Assembly (NCBI GenBank): GCA_020637675.1
Contig: JACKKD010000003.1
Location: 62,001-126,000 of the forward strand
DNA: 64,000 bases
From: Paracoccaceae bacterium
Lineage (GTDB): Bacteria; Pseudomonadota; Alphaproteobacteria; Rhodobacterales; Rhodobacteraceae
Reading direction: 5' to 3'
Part shown: piece by piece, positions 7,397 to 15,414 of the stretch
Layout: every line of letters begins with the position of its first letter
Position numbering within the stretch: position 1 is the stretch's first letter
Notes under the pieces: generated by a model
The model's database searches: none
Told to the model about the DNA's origin: nothing
The model's input: the letters and a program-made list of their open reading frames with translations, nothing else
Position numbers and translations under genes: made by a program

Positions 7397-8929
7397 ATGG
7401 GCGCCCGACTGCGCGGTTTCTTCGGGCGGGACGCCCGGCCTTCCGCGCGACTTCTCGCGCTGGCCACACTCGCCGGTGCGACGGTGGCGGCCGGGCAGGC
7501 GCCCTGGGACCTGTGGTTCGTGGCGCTGCCCGCGCTGGGGCTTCTGACCGCGCTCGTGGCGGCGGAGCGCCGCGCCGCCCGCCGGGTCTGGCTCGCCTGG
7601 GCCGGCGGGGCGGGCTATGGAGCGGCGGCGCTCTTCTGGATCGTGGAACCCTTCCTGATCGAGATCGGACGCCACGGCTGGATGGCGCCCTTCGCGCTTT
7701 TCCTGATGGCCGCCGGGATGGGCGCTTTCTGGGCTCTGGCGGGCGGCATCGCGGGTCTGGGTCGCACCGATGCCACCCGTGCGCTCGGCTTTGCGGCGGG
7801 ACTCGCCGCCTCCGACCTCCTGCGCGGCTACGTCTTCACCGGATTCCCCTGGGCGCTCCTCGGTCACATCTGGATCGGCACGCCGGTCATGCAGGCGGCG
7901 GCATGGGTCGGCCCCGTGGGGTTGACGGCGCTGACGGCGCTGTCCGCGGCGCTGCCCGTCCTTGGCCGGAGCCTTTGGCGGCGCGCGGCGCTCGCCGCGC
8001 TCTCGGCCCTGATGCTCGGCGCTTTCTGGGTCGCGGGGACGGCGCGGCTCGCCACGCCTGAAGCCCTGCGCGAACCGGCCATCCGCGTGCGCCTCGTCCA
8101 GCCCGACGCTGACCAGCGGCTGAAGTGGCGGGGCGACATGTGGCAGGTGTTCCTCGACCGGCTGCTGATCGCCAGCGCCGAGCCGCCCGAAAAGCCGCTC
8201 GACCTCATCGTCTGGCCGGAAACCGCCGTGCCGTTCCTCCTCGAACGCTCGGGCGCCTTCCTGTCCGGCGAGTTGGCCGTCGCGGCGCAGGGTGTGCCCG
8301 TCGCCACCGGCATCCAGCGGGCCGAGGGGACACGCTATTTCAACAGCCTCGCGGTGATCGACCCCCGGGGGGCGGTGGCCGCGACCTACGACAAGTGGCA
8401 CCTTGTCCCCTTTGGCGAATACGTGCCCATGGCCGAGATCGCCGCCCGCTTCGGGCTTGCCGCCTTCGCCGCGCAGGAGGGCTACGGCTACACGGCCGGT
8501 CCCGGCGCCCGGGTGCTCGACCTCGGGCCGGCGGGGAAGGTGCTGCCGCTCATCTGCTACGAGGCGGTCTTCCCGCAGGACCTGAACGCCGCGCCCGAGC
8601 GCGCCGACTGGGTTTTGCAGATCACCAACGACGGCTGGTTCGGCAGGATCGCGGGACCCTACCAGCATCTCGCGCAAGCGCGCCTGCGCGCGGTCGAGCA
8701 GGGATTGCCGGTCCTGCGGGCGGCGAACACCGGCGTGACCGCAGTGATCGACGCGAAGGGGCGTATCCTCCGTTCTTTGCCACTCGGCGCGCAGGGCTGG
8801 TTCGACGCCGACGTGCCGCCAGCCCTGCCGCCCACATTCTATGCCCGAACCGGCGACCTTCCGGCGACAATCGCCGCTCTCGCGGCGATATTGGCCCTGG
8901 CCCTCGCGCGCAGACGACAATCGCATTGA
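7397..8929 (+). CDS. lnt: Apolipoprotein N-acyltransferase Lnt
   Basis: Inner-membrane enzyme that adds the third acyl chain to the N-terminal cysteine of lipoproteins. The 510-residue product has an N-terminal multi-spanning region (about residues 17-215) and a periplasmic nitrilase-like domain. The catalytic triad is visible: Glu275 in VWPETAVPF, Lys333 in YDKWHLVPFGEY and Cys387 in PLICYEAVFP. A last transmembrane helix sits near the C-terminus (TIAALAAILALALA). It begins 2 bases after the CorC-like stop, as in many proteobacteria. The lipoprotein encoded at 4517 is a plausible substrate. Confidence 0.94.
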   Translation: MGARLRGFFGRDARPSARLLALATLAGATVAAGQAPWDLWFVALPALGLLTALVAAERRAARRVWLAWAGGAGYGAAALFWIVEPFLIEIGRHGWMAPFALFLMAAGMGAFWALAGGIAGLGRTDATRALGFAAGLAASDLLRGYVFTGFPWALLGHIWIGTPVMQAAAWVGPVGLTALTALSAALPVLGRSLWRRAALAALSALMLGAFWVAGTARLATPEALREPAIRVRLVQPDADQRLKWRGDMWQVFLDRLLIASAEPPEKPLDLIVWPETAVPFLLERSGAFLSGELAVAAQGVPVATGIQRAEGTRYFNSLAVIDPRGAVAATYDKWHLVPFGEYVPMAEIAARFGLAAFAAQEGYGYTAGPGARVLDLGPAGKVLPLICYEAVFPQDLNAAPERADWVLQITNDGWFGRIAGPYQHLAQARLRAVEQGLPVLRAANTGVTAVIDAKGRILRSLPLGAQGWFDADVPPALPPTFYARTGDLPATIAALAAILALALARRRQSH

Positions 8930-8965
8930 CCGCATGGCCGCGCGCGGCTAGGCAGGGCCGTCGAA

Positions 8966-9012
8966 CCGCCACAACGGCTTCCTGGCGTGGCGGGGATCAC
9001 CCCCAATGGAGC
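8966..9012 (+). promoter_or_regulatory. SAM/SAH-type riboswitch upstream of metK
   Basis: Stem P1 is perfect: CCGCCAC (8966-8972) with GTGGCGG (8987-8993). The loop AACGGCTTCCTGGC contains GCTTCC (8977-8982), which can pair with GGAGC (9008-9012), leaving one U unpaired, to make the pseudoknot. GGAG (9008-9011) is also the ribosome binding site, 8 bases before the metK ATG. This layout and the loop sequence match what I remember of the SAM/SAH riboswitch of Rhodobacterales, where ligand binding hides the Shine-Dalgarno and lowers MetK synthesis. Confidence 0.88.
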
Positions 9013-9019
9013 ACTTTTC

Positions 9020-10186
9020 ATGTCCCGCCAGAATTACGTCTTCACCTCCGAAAGCGTTTCGGAAGGGCACCCCGACAAGGTGTGCGACCGCATTTCCGAT
9101 GCCGTCCTCGATGCCTTTCTCACCGAGGATCCTCATTCCCGCGTTGCCTGCGAAACCTTCGCAACGACCGACCGTGTCGTCGTCGGCGGCGAGGTGCGCG
9201 GCCCCGGCAGCGTCATCGCGCGCGTCGAGGAAATCGTGCGCGGCTGCGTCAGGGATATCGGATACGAGCAGGAAGGCTTCCATTGGGCCAACCTGAAGGT
9301 CAACAGCTACCTGCACGCGCAGTCGGCCGACATCGCCCAGGGCGTCGACGCCTCGGGCGAGAAGGACGAGGGCGCGGGCGACCAGGGCATCATGTTCGGC
9401 TATGCCGTGGACGAGACGCCGGAACTCATGCCGGCGCCGATCCAGTACGCGCACGCGATTCTGCGTCGGCTCTCCGAGGTGCGGAAGAACCACATCGAGC
9501 CGAAGCTCGGCCCGGACGCGAAGTCGCAGCTTTCGATCCGCTACGAGGGCGGCAAGCCGGTCGAGGTCACCTCGCTGGTGCTCTCGACCCAGCACCTTGA
9601 TCCCGCGCTGTCCTCCGCCGACGTTCGCGCCATCGTGGAGCCCTATATTCGCGAGGTCCTGCCTGAGGGCTGGCTGACCGCCAAGACCGAATGGCATGTG
9701 AACCCGACGGGCAAGTTCGTGATCGGCGGCCCCGACGGGGACGCCGGGCTGACCGGGCGCAAGATCATCGTCGACACCTACGGCGGCGCGGCCCCGCACG
9801 GCGGCGGCGCCTTCTCGGGCAAGGACCCGACCAAGGTCGACCGCTCGGCCGCCTATGCCGCGCGCTACCTCGCCAAGAACGTGGTGGCGGCCGGTCTCGC
9901 CCGGCGCTGCACGCTGCAGCTGTCCTACGCCATCGGCGTGGCGAAACCCCTCTCGATCTATGTCGATACGCATGGCACGGGCATCGTGGACGAAGCGGCG
10001 ATCGAGACCGCCGTGAGCAGGGTCATGGACCTGACGCCGCGCGGGATCCGGACCCATCTCGGGCTGAACAAGCCGATCTACCAGCGTACCGCCGCCTACG
10101 GCCACTTCGGGCGGAAGCCCGACGCAGACGGCGGATTCAGCTGGGAAAAGACGGATCTCGTCGAGGCGCTGAAGAAAGCGGTCTGA
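9020..10186 (+). CDS. metK: S-adenosylmethionine synthase MetK
   Basis: Makes S-adenosylmethionine from methionine and ATP. The 388-residue protein starts MSRQNYVFTSESVSEGHPDK, the usual N-terminus, with the ATP/metal-binding SEGHPDK. Further family blocks are GAGDQGIMFGYA and GGGAFSGKDPTKVDRSAAY, the latter with the phosphate-binding glycine loop. ATG 9020 rather than 8987 is the start because the riboswitch and its Shine-Dalgarno lie between the two. Expression is expected to fall when SAM is plentiful. Its product is the methyl donor for trmB, for miaB chemistry and for the methyltransferase at 57314. Confidence 0.97.
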   Translation: MSRQNYVFTSESVSEGHPDKVCDRISDAVLDAFLTEDPHSRVACETFATTDRVVVGGEVRGPGSVIARVEEIVRGCVRDIGYEQEGFHWANLKVNSYLHAQSADIAQGVDASGEKDEGAGDQGIMFGYAVDETPELMPAPIQYAHAILRRLSEVRKNHIEPKLGPDAKSQLSIRYEGGKPVEVTSLVLSTQHLDPALSSADVRAIVEPYIREVLPEGWLTAKTEWHVNPTGKFVIGGPDGDAGLTGRKIIVDTYGGAAPHGGGAFSGKDPTKVDRSAAYAARYLAKNVVAAGLARRCTLQLSYAIGVAKPLSIYVDTHGTGIVDEAAIETAVSRVMDLTPRGIRTHLGLNKPIYQRTAAYGHFGRKPDADGGFSWEKTDLVEALKKAV

Positions 10187-10199
10187 CAGACTGCCCCTG

Positions 10200-10221
10200 C
10201 CCGCGCCATCCCCGGCGCGGG
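10200..10221 (+). terminator. GC stem-loop after metK
   Basis: CCCGCGCC (10200-10207) pairs perfectly with GGCGCGGG (10214-10221) around a 6-base loop, 14 bases after the metK stop. There is no T-run, so it is a weak or factor-assisted terminator candidate or an mRNA-stabilising hairpin. Confidence 0.4.
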
Positions 10222-10257
10222 CCTCCCCACGGTGCCGATGGCCCTAGCGGAGGTGCG

Positions 10258-10893
10258 ATGCGGACCCTCATCCTTCCGGTTCTGCTGGCACTTATTGCCG
10301 CATCGCCCTGCACCGGCGAGACGGTGGTGCCCGTTACGCCCAAGTTCCGCGTCGAGGGCACGGTCCTTGTCTACGACACCGAGCATGCGCGCGACGAGGG
10401 AGAGATCGAGCCCGACGACATCGAAGGCCTGAGATCGGCCCTGCGCGCGAGCCCGGGGATCGCGACGCTGCGGCTCAACAGCGCGGGAGGCAGCATCTGG
10501 GCGGCGGAGGACATGGCCCGGATCGTCACCGACTTCGACCTCGACACCGAGGTGGACGGCGAATGCTCTTCCTCCTGCGTCACGATCTTTCTCGGCGGCA
10601 AGGCCCGGACGATGACGCGCGGGTCCAGGATCGGCCTCCACTCCCGGTGGTGGGCACCCGAGGACGTGCAGAACTACTACGAACGGAACAAGGCGGAGGA
10701 ACACTGGGCGACCCCGTTCGACTTCGGATCGTGGATCTACGAGGACACCCAGGCCGAGATCTACGAGGCGCTTTCCTATGTCGTCTCGCGCGGGGTCGAT
10801 CCGGGTTTCGCCATCGAGATGCACGCACCGAGGGATTCGATGTGGTATCCCGGCCGGGCGCAGCTGGAAAAGGCGGGCGTGCTCAGGCCGTGA
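10258..10893 (+). CDS. Secreted ClpP/crotonase-fold protein
   Basis: A 211-residue protein with a signal peptide (MRTLILPVLLALIAASP). The body resembles the periplasmic ClpP-fold group (COG3904-like). RLNSAGGSIWAAEDMARIV (72-90) matches the ClpP region around the oxyanion loop, ECSSSCVTIFLGG (102-114) places a candidate nucleophile at Ser106, and GLHSRW (126-131) offers His128. Cys103 and Cys107 flank the serine and could form a disulfide. It is probably an envelope protease or a non-catalytic relative. It sits alone between metK and trmB. ATG 10258 follows GGAGG, though the spacing is tight. Confidence 0.72.
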   Translation: MRTLILPVLLALIAASPCTGETVVPVTPKFRVEGTVLVYDTEHARDEGEIEPDDIEGLRSALRASPGIATLRLNSAGGSIWAAEDMARIVTDFDLDTEVDGECSSSCVTIFLGGKARTMTRGSRIGLHSRWWAPEDVQNYYERNKAEEHWATPFDFGSWIYEDTQAEIYEALSYVVSRGVDPGFAIEMHAPRDSMWYPGRAQLEKAGVLRP

Positions 10894-10977
10894 CCCCGCC
10901 CGGGGCGCCGCGGGCTTGACCGCGGCAAGGCTGCCCGGCTAGACGGCGCAGCCGGCAAATGACCGGCCGGAACCGAG

Positions 10978-11676
10978 ATGAGCGACAAGACCGACACGAC
11001 CGAGTGGCGAAACTTCTACGGCCGCATCCGCGGCAAGACGATGCGCGCGAGCCAGAAGGCCTACCTGGCCGAAGACCTCGGCGCGCTCCGTCCCCGCGGC
11101 GTCGGTCGCGACGAGAACCCCGACCGGCGGCCGATCGACACCGCAGCGATCTTCGGCGATGCCCGCCCGGTCTGGCTGGAGATCGGCTTCGGCGGGGGCG
11201 AACACCTCGTCCACATGGCGGCGCGGTATCCCGGGGTCGGCATCGTCGGGGCCGAACCCTTCATCAACGGCGTTGCGATGCTCCTGGGCAAGATCCGTGC
11301 AGCTCGGGTCACGAACCTCGCCGTCCATCCGGGCGATGCGCGCGACCTGATGGAGGTGTTGCCGGCGGACTCGATTGCAAAGGCGTTCCTCAACTATCCC
11401 GACCCCTGGCCGAAACGCCGCCACCACCGGCGCCGCTTCGTCACGCCCGATCACCTCGTGCCGCTCGCCCGCGTCATGCGCGCGGGGGCGGAGTTCCGGA
11501 TCGCCACCGACATCGCCGACTATGTCCGCCAGGCGCTGGAGGAGGTGCCGCGCGCCGGCTTCGCACTGGCCTGCGAGAGCGGCGCTCCGTGGGAGGACTG
11601 GCTCGCCACCCGCTATGAGCAGAAGGCGCTGCGCGAGGGCCGCGTGCCGAGATACCTGACCTTCCGCAGGCTCTGA
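10978..11676 (+). CDS. trmB: tRNA (guanine-N7-)-methyltransferase TrmB
   Basis: SAM-dependent enzyme that makes m7G46 in the tRNA variable loop. The 232-residue product shows the SAM-binding loop LEIGFGGGEHL (about 63-73), GAEPF, and the TrmB hallmark NYPDPWPKRRHHRRRFV (about 138-154) that contacts tRNA. The N-terminal FYGRIRGK is typical of alphaproteobacterial TrmB. The start ATG is the first codon giving that N-terminus. It completes the miaB-to-trmB block; a second tRNA-modification gene (miaB) lies at the other end. Confidence 0.93.
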   Translation: MSDKTDTTEWRNFYGRIRGKTMRASQKAYLAEDLGALRPRGVGRDENPDRRPIDTAAIFGDARPVWLEIGFGGGEHLVHMAARYPGVGIVGAEPFINGVAMLLGKIRAARVTNLAVHPGDARDLMEVLPADSIAKAFLNYPDPWPKRRHHRRRFVTPDHLVPLARVMRAGAEFRIATDIADYVRQALEEVPRAGFALACESGAPWEDWLATRYEQKALREGRVPRYLTFRRL

Positions 11677-11690
11677 CGGCGGCAGCCTCC

Positions 11691-11718
11691 GGCGGGAGTA
11701 TATTTGCCACAATGAATG
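11691..11718 (+). repeat. Copy A of an intergenic repeat
   Basis: GGCGGGAGTATATTTGCCAC (11691-11710) followed by AATGAATG. It differs by one base from the reverse complement of 39057-39076 and resembles 39109-39134. It lies in the 108-bp gap between trmB and aroA and may form part of the trmB 3' end. Confidence 0.55.
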
Positions 11719-11784
11719 GCGGGGCATGGACCGGCCCGGGGGCTTGCGCTATCAGCGGGGCGATTTCGCGCGAGGGAGAAACGC

Positions 11785-13134
11785 ATGTCCGGCCAAGGTG
11801 AGCCCATTCCGATGACCGCCACCCGGTCGGGGCCGCTCAGTGGTACGGCCGAGGTTCCGGGCGACAAGTCGATCTCGCACCGGGCGCTGATCCTTGGCGC
11901 GATGGCGGTCGGCGAGACGCGGATCACCGGGCTTCTGGAAGGGCAGGACGTGCTCGACACCGCCAAGGCGATGCGTTCCTTCGGCGCCGAAGTGACCCGG
12001 CACGGTGAAGGCCGCTGGTCGGTGCATGGCGTCGGTGTCGGCGGATTCGCCGAGCCGGACGATGTGATCGACTGCGGCAACTCCGGCACCGGCGTCCGGC
12101 TGATCATGGGGACGATGGCGACGAGCCCGATCACCGCAACCTTCACCGGAGACGCATCCCTTCGCAAGCGGCCGATGGGGCGGGTGACCGACCCCCTCGC
12201 GCTCTTCGGCGCGCGAGCCTTCGGGCGGCAGGGCGGGCGGCTGCCGATGACGGTGGTGGGCGCGGCCGATCCTGTGCCGGTGCGCTATCTCGTGCCGGTG
12301 CCCTCGGCGCAGGTGAAGTCGGCCGTGCTGCTCGCGGGACTGAACGCACCCGGCCAGACGGTGGTGATCGAGAGGGAGCCGACGCGCGACCATTCGGAAC
12401 GGATGCTCCGGGGCTTCGGCGCCGAACTGGGCGTGGAAGACACCGCCGAGGGCCGGATGATCACCCTGGCCGGTCAGCCGGAGCTCCGGCCGCAATCGGT
12501 CTCCGTGCCGCGCGACCCGTCGTCGGCCGCCTTTCCGGTGTGCGCGGCACTGATCGTGGAAGGCTCGGAAATCCTCGTCCCCGGCGTCAGCCAGAACCCG
12601 ACGCGCAACGGTCTTTTCACCACGCTCGTGGAGATGGGGGCCGACATCGGGTTCCTGAACCCGCGCGAGGAGGGCGGCGAGCCGGTCGCGGATCTCAGGG
12701 TGCGCGCCTCGGCACTGAAGGGCATCAAGGTGCCCGAGGCGCGGGCAGCCTCGATGATCGACGAATACCCGATCCTCGCCGCCGTCGCAGCCTTTGCCGA
12801 AGGGACGACGGTCATGCGCGGGGTCAAGGAGCTGCGCGTCAAGGAAAGCGACCGGATCGACGCGATGGCGCGCGGGCTTGAGGCCTGCGGCGTGCGGGTC
12901 GAGGAGGAGGAGGACATGCTGATCGTGCACGGCATGGGTCCGGGAGGCGTGCCCGGGGGCGCCACCGCGGCGACCCACCTCGACCACCGCATCGCCATGT
13001 CCTTCCTGATCCTCGGGCTCGCTTCGAAACGCCCGGTCAGCGTCGATGACGGTTCACCGATCGCCACATCCTTCCCGACATTCGAAAGCCTCATGACCGG
13101 CCTCGGCGCGTCGATCGCGCGGGCCGGGCGGTGA
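11785..13134 (+). CDS. aroA: 3-phosphoshikimate 1-carboxyvinyltransferase (EPSP synthase), class II-like
   Basis: Sixth step of the shikimate pathway: joins shikimate-3-phosphate and phosphoenolpyruvate. The 449-residue protein closely follows the Agrobacterium CP4 pattern as I remember it: VPGDKSISHRALILG (24-38, with Lys28), ASLRKRPMGRV, SAQVKSAVLLAGLN, TRDHSERMLRGFGA, ASMIDEYPILA and HLDHRIAMSFL. In the phosphoenolpyruvate loop it reads NSGTG (99-103), where CP4 has NAATG. ATG 11785 follows GAGGGAGAA; the open frame extends upstream without support. The next gene starts on its stop as GTGA. Confidence 0.95.
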   Translation: MSGQGEPIPMTATRSGPLSGTAEVPGDKSISHRALILGAMAVGETRITGLLEGQDVLDTAKAMRSFGAEVTRHGEGRWSVHGVGVGGFAEPDDVIDCGNSGTGVRLIMGTMATSPITATFTGDASLRKRPMGRVTDPLALFGARAFGRQGGRLPMTVVGAADPVPVRYLVPVPSAQVKSAVLLAGLNAPGQTVVIEREPTRDHSERMLRGFGAELGVEDTAEGRMITLAGQPELRPQSVSVPRDPSSAAFPVCAALIVEGSEILVPGVSQNPTRNGLFTTLVEMGADIGFLNPREEGGEPVADLRVRASALKGIKVPEARAASMIDEYPILAAVAAFAEGTTVMRGVKELRVKESDRIDAMARGLEACGVRVEEEEDMLIVHGMGPGGVPGGATAATHLDHRIAMSFLILGLASKRPVSVDDGSPIATSFPTFESLMTGLGASIARAGR

Positions 13135-13622
13135 CCGACGCCGGTTTCCGTGCGCTGATCCTCCTGACAGCGGCACTCTTTGCCGCCATGGCGCTCGCCA
13201 GCCCATTCAATTGCGGTGGCGTCTGGCGTCTGTGCAGCTTCGACGCGCAGATACTGCCTTACTCGCCGGCCGAGGCGCGGGCCTATCTGGCGGCCATCGG
13301 CCCGGCGATCTGGCGCTATCTCTGGATCGTGCAACCACTCGACCTTGTGTTCCCGGCTACCCTCTGCCTGCTGATCAGGGAAGCCGTCGCACGGCGGGCA
13401 CCGGGACCTCTGGCCCGCCGACTGGGTAAGGTGGCGGTGCTCTATGCCGGCGTCGACTACGTCGAAAACGCCATCGTCCGGATCATGCTGGAGCGCCCTG
13501 GCGGCGACTTCCCGGATTTCGCGGCGCGCGCCGCGAGCGGGATGACAATCCTGAAATGTCTGGTGCTGGCGATCCTCGGCGTCGCGCTGGCGCGCCTCTG
13601 GTTGCGGCGGAAGCCGGCATAG
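13131..13622 (+). CDS. Small integral membrane protein, unknown function
   Basis: A 163-residue protein starting GTG within the aroA stop (GTGA), so translationally coupled. About four hydrophobic segments are seen: residues 7-25, 58-80, 98-112 and 142-157. After the first comes FNCGGVWRLCSFDAQILPY with two cysteines, and later the acidic-flanked VLYAGVDYVENAIVRIML. I recognise no family. Its link with aroA looks positional rather than functional. Confidence 0.65.
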   Translation: MTDAGFRALILLTAALFAAMALASPFNCGGVWRLCSFDAQILPYSPAEARAYLAAIGPAIWRYLWIVQPLDLVFPATLCLLIREAVARRAPGPLARRLGKVAVLYAGVDYVENAIVRIMLERPGGDFPDFAARAASGMTILKCLVLAILGVALARLWLRRKPA

Positions 13623-13678
13623 CAGAAGCACTTGCGCGCCCCGTTTCGCACGAGGCCGCAACCGGCTATTCTCCGACC

Positions 13679-14932
13679 ATGCCTGCCCTCTGCCGCGATT
13701 GCCTGACCACATTCGACGCCGGGAGCCGCTGCCCGGCCTGCCGGTCGCCGCGCGTCGTCAGCCATCCCGAGCTTTTCGCGCTAACCATCGCGCACATGGA
13801 CTGCGACGCCTTCTACGCGAGCGTGGAAAAGCGCGACGACCCCGCGCTGCGGTCAGTTCCGGTGATCGTCGGCGGGGCGAGGCGGGGGGTCGTGTCCACC
13901 TGCTGCTACCTCGCCCGGATCAAGGGCGTCCGGTCGGCGATGCCGATGTTCCAGGCGCTGAAGCTCTGCCCCGAAGCGGTGGTGGTGAAGCCGCGGGGGG
14001 CGCATTACGCCGCAGTCTCGCGGCAGATCCGTGCGATGATGGACGACCTGACCCCGGTCATCGAACCCCTGTCACTCGACGAGGCGTTCCTTGACCTCTC
14101 GGGCACCGAGCGTCTGCACCGTGCGCCGCCCGCGGTCCTCCTCGCACGGCTCCTGAAGCGGATGGAGACTGAACTGGGTCTCAGCGGGTCGGTCGGGCTG
14201 TCGCACAACAAGTTCCTCGCCAAGATCGCCTCGGACCTCGACAAGCCGCGCGGGTTCTCCGTGATCGGTCGGGGCGACACGGCCTCATTCCTGAAGGGCA
14301 AGCCGGTCAGGATGATCTGGGGCGTCGGCACCGCCGGGCAGGCGGCACTGGAAGCCGCGGGCATCCGCAGCTTCGACGACCTCACCCGGTGGGAGCGGAA
14401 GGACCTCATCCACCGCTTCGGCCAGATCGGCGACCGGCTCTGGCACCTTGCCCGGGGCGAAGACCCGCAGCGGGTGAATCCGCACGAGCCGATGAAGTCG
14501 ATATCGGCCGAGACGACGTTCGACGAGGATACCGCCGACCGCGCGCTACTGGACGGCCATATCTGGCGGCTGGCCGAAAAGGTGACGGATCGGGCAAAGG
14601 CGAAGGGACTCGCTGGCCGGACCGTGACGCTGAAACTGAAGCGCGCGGACTTCGCGACGATCACCCGGCGGCACTCCCTGCGCGAGCCGACCCAGATGGC
14701 CGACCGTCTCTATCACGAGAGTGCCGAGCTCATGGCCCATCTCGCCGATCCGGGGCCCTTTCGCCTTATCGGGGTCGGCCTCTCGGACATCGTGCCGGAG
14801 ACCGCTGCGGACCGCACGCCCGACCTGCTCGACCCCGGGGCGGCGCGGCGGGCGGGCGCGGAGCGGGCGACGGACGCGATACGGGCCCGCTTCGGCCCGG
14901 AGGCCATCGTCAAGGGGCGGTCACTTAGGTAA
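13679..14932 (+). CDS. dinB: DNA polymerase IV (DinB) with N-terminal zinc-ribbon-like extension
   Basis: Y-family translesion polymerase of 417 residues. The catalytic carboxylates are in place: Asp41 in HMDCDAFYASVE and Asp134/Glu135 in SLDEAFLDL. VSTCCYLARIKGVRSAMP and GLSHNKFLAKIASDLDKP are canonical. Before the palm lies a 34-residue extension with Cys5, Cys8, Cys18 and Cys21 (CRDC, CPAC), which looks like a small zinc ribbon. ATG 13679 is used because it captures this extension and nothing before it looks coding. The gene converges on the EamA gene with no spacer at all. No LexA-type box is evident upstream. Confidence 0.92.
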   Translation: MPALCRDCLTTFDAGSRCPACRSPRVVSHPELFALTIAHMDCDAFYASVEKRDDPALRSVPVIVGGARRGVVSTCCYLARIKGVRSAMPMFQALKLCPEAVVVKPRGAHYAAVSRQIRAMMDDLTPVIEPLSLDEAFLDLSGTERLHRAPPAVLLARLLKRMETELGLSGSVGLSHNKFLAKIASDLDKPRGFSVIGRGDTASFLKGKPVRMIWGVGTAGQAALEAAGIRSFDDLTRWERKDLIHRFGQIGDRLWHLARGEDPQRVNPHEPMKSISAETTFDEDTADRALLDGHIWRLAEKVTDRAKAKGLAGRTVTLKLKRADFATITRRHSLREPTQMADRLYHESAELMAHLADPGPFRLIGVGLSDIVPETAADRTPDLLDPGAARRAGAERATDAIRARFGPEAIVKGRSLR

Positions 14933-15361
14933 TCAGGCGAGCGCTACAAGCGCCGCACCGGCAGCGATCAGCGAGACGCCAAGCCATCCCAGCAAGGGAA
15001 GTTTTTCGCCGAGGAACACGGCTGCGAATACCGCGACCAGCACCACGCTGAGCTTGTCCACCGGCGCCACCTGTGCGGCGTTGCCAATTTTCAGCGCGCG
15101 AAAGTAGCAGACCCATGAGGCCCCCGTGGCAAGACCCGAGAGGGTCAGGAAGACTACGCTGCGGACCGTCACGCCGTCTCGCGGCGTATCCCGAATGAAG
15201 AGCATCGCGCCCAGCACAGCGACCACGACGAGGGTGCGCAGGAAGGTAGCGTAATCGGGGTTGACCTCGTCGACGCCCACTTTCGCCAAGATTGCCGTCA
15301 CAGCAGCGAATATCGCGGCGAGAGCCGCCCAGAACTGCCAGTGTGCGCCGATTGCCGTCAT
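14933..15361 (-). CDS. Single-domain EamA-family transporter
   Basis: A 142-residue protein equal to one EamA repeat (half of a normal 10-helix DMT transporter). Five hydrophobic helices are visible, with LGEKLPLLGWLGVSLIAAGA near the C-terminus, the EamA signature. Such half-size members work as dimers. It probably exports or imports a small metabolite; the substrate cannot be told. Its stop directly abuts the dinB stop on the other strand. It lies 53 bp downstream of the N-formylglutamate amidohydrolase-like gene and may share its transcript. Confidence 0.8.
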   Translation of the reverse strand: MTAIGAHWQFWAALAAIFAAVTAILAKVGVDEVNPDYATFLRTLVVVAVLGAMLFIRDTPRDGVTVRSVVFLTLSGLATGASWVCYFRALKIGNAAQVAPVDKLSVVLVAVFAAVFLGEKLPLLGWLGVSLIAAGAALVALA

Positions 15362-15414
15362 CCGCGGCCCCCTCCCATACGTCCTCGTGCACCCCGGACC
15401 GACGGGGTTCCGGT

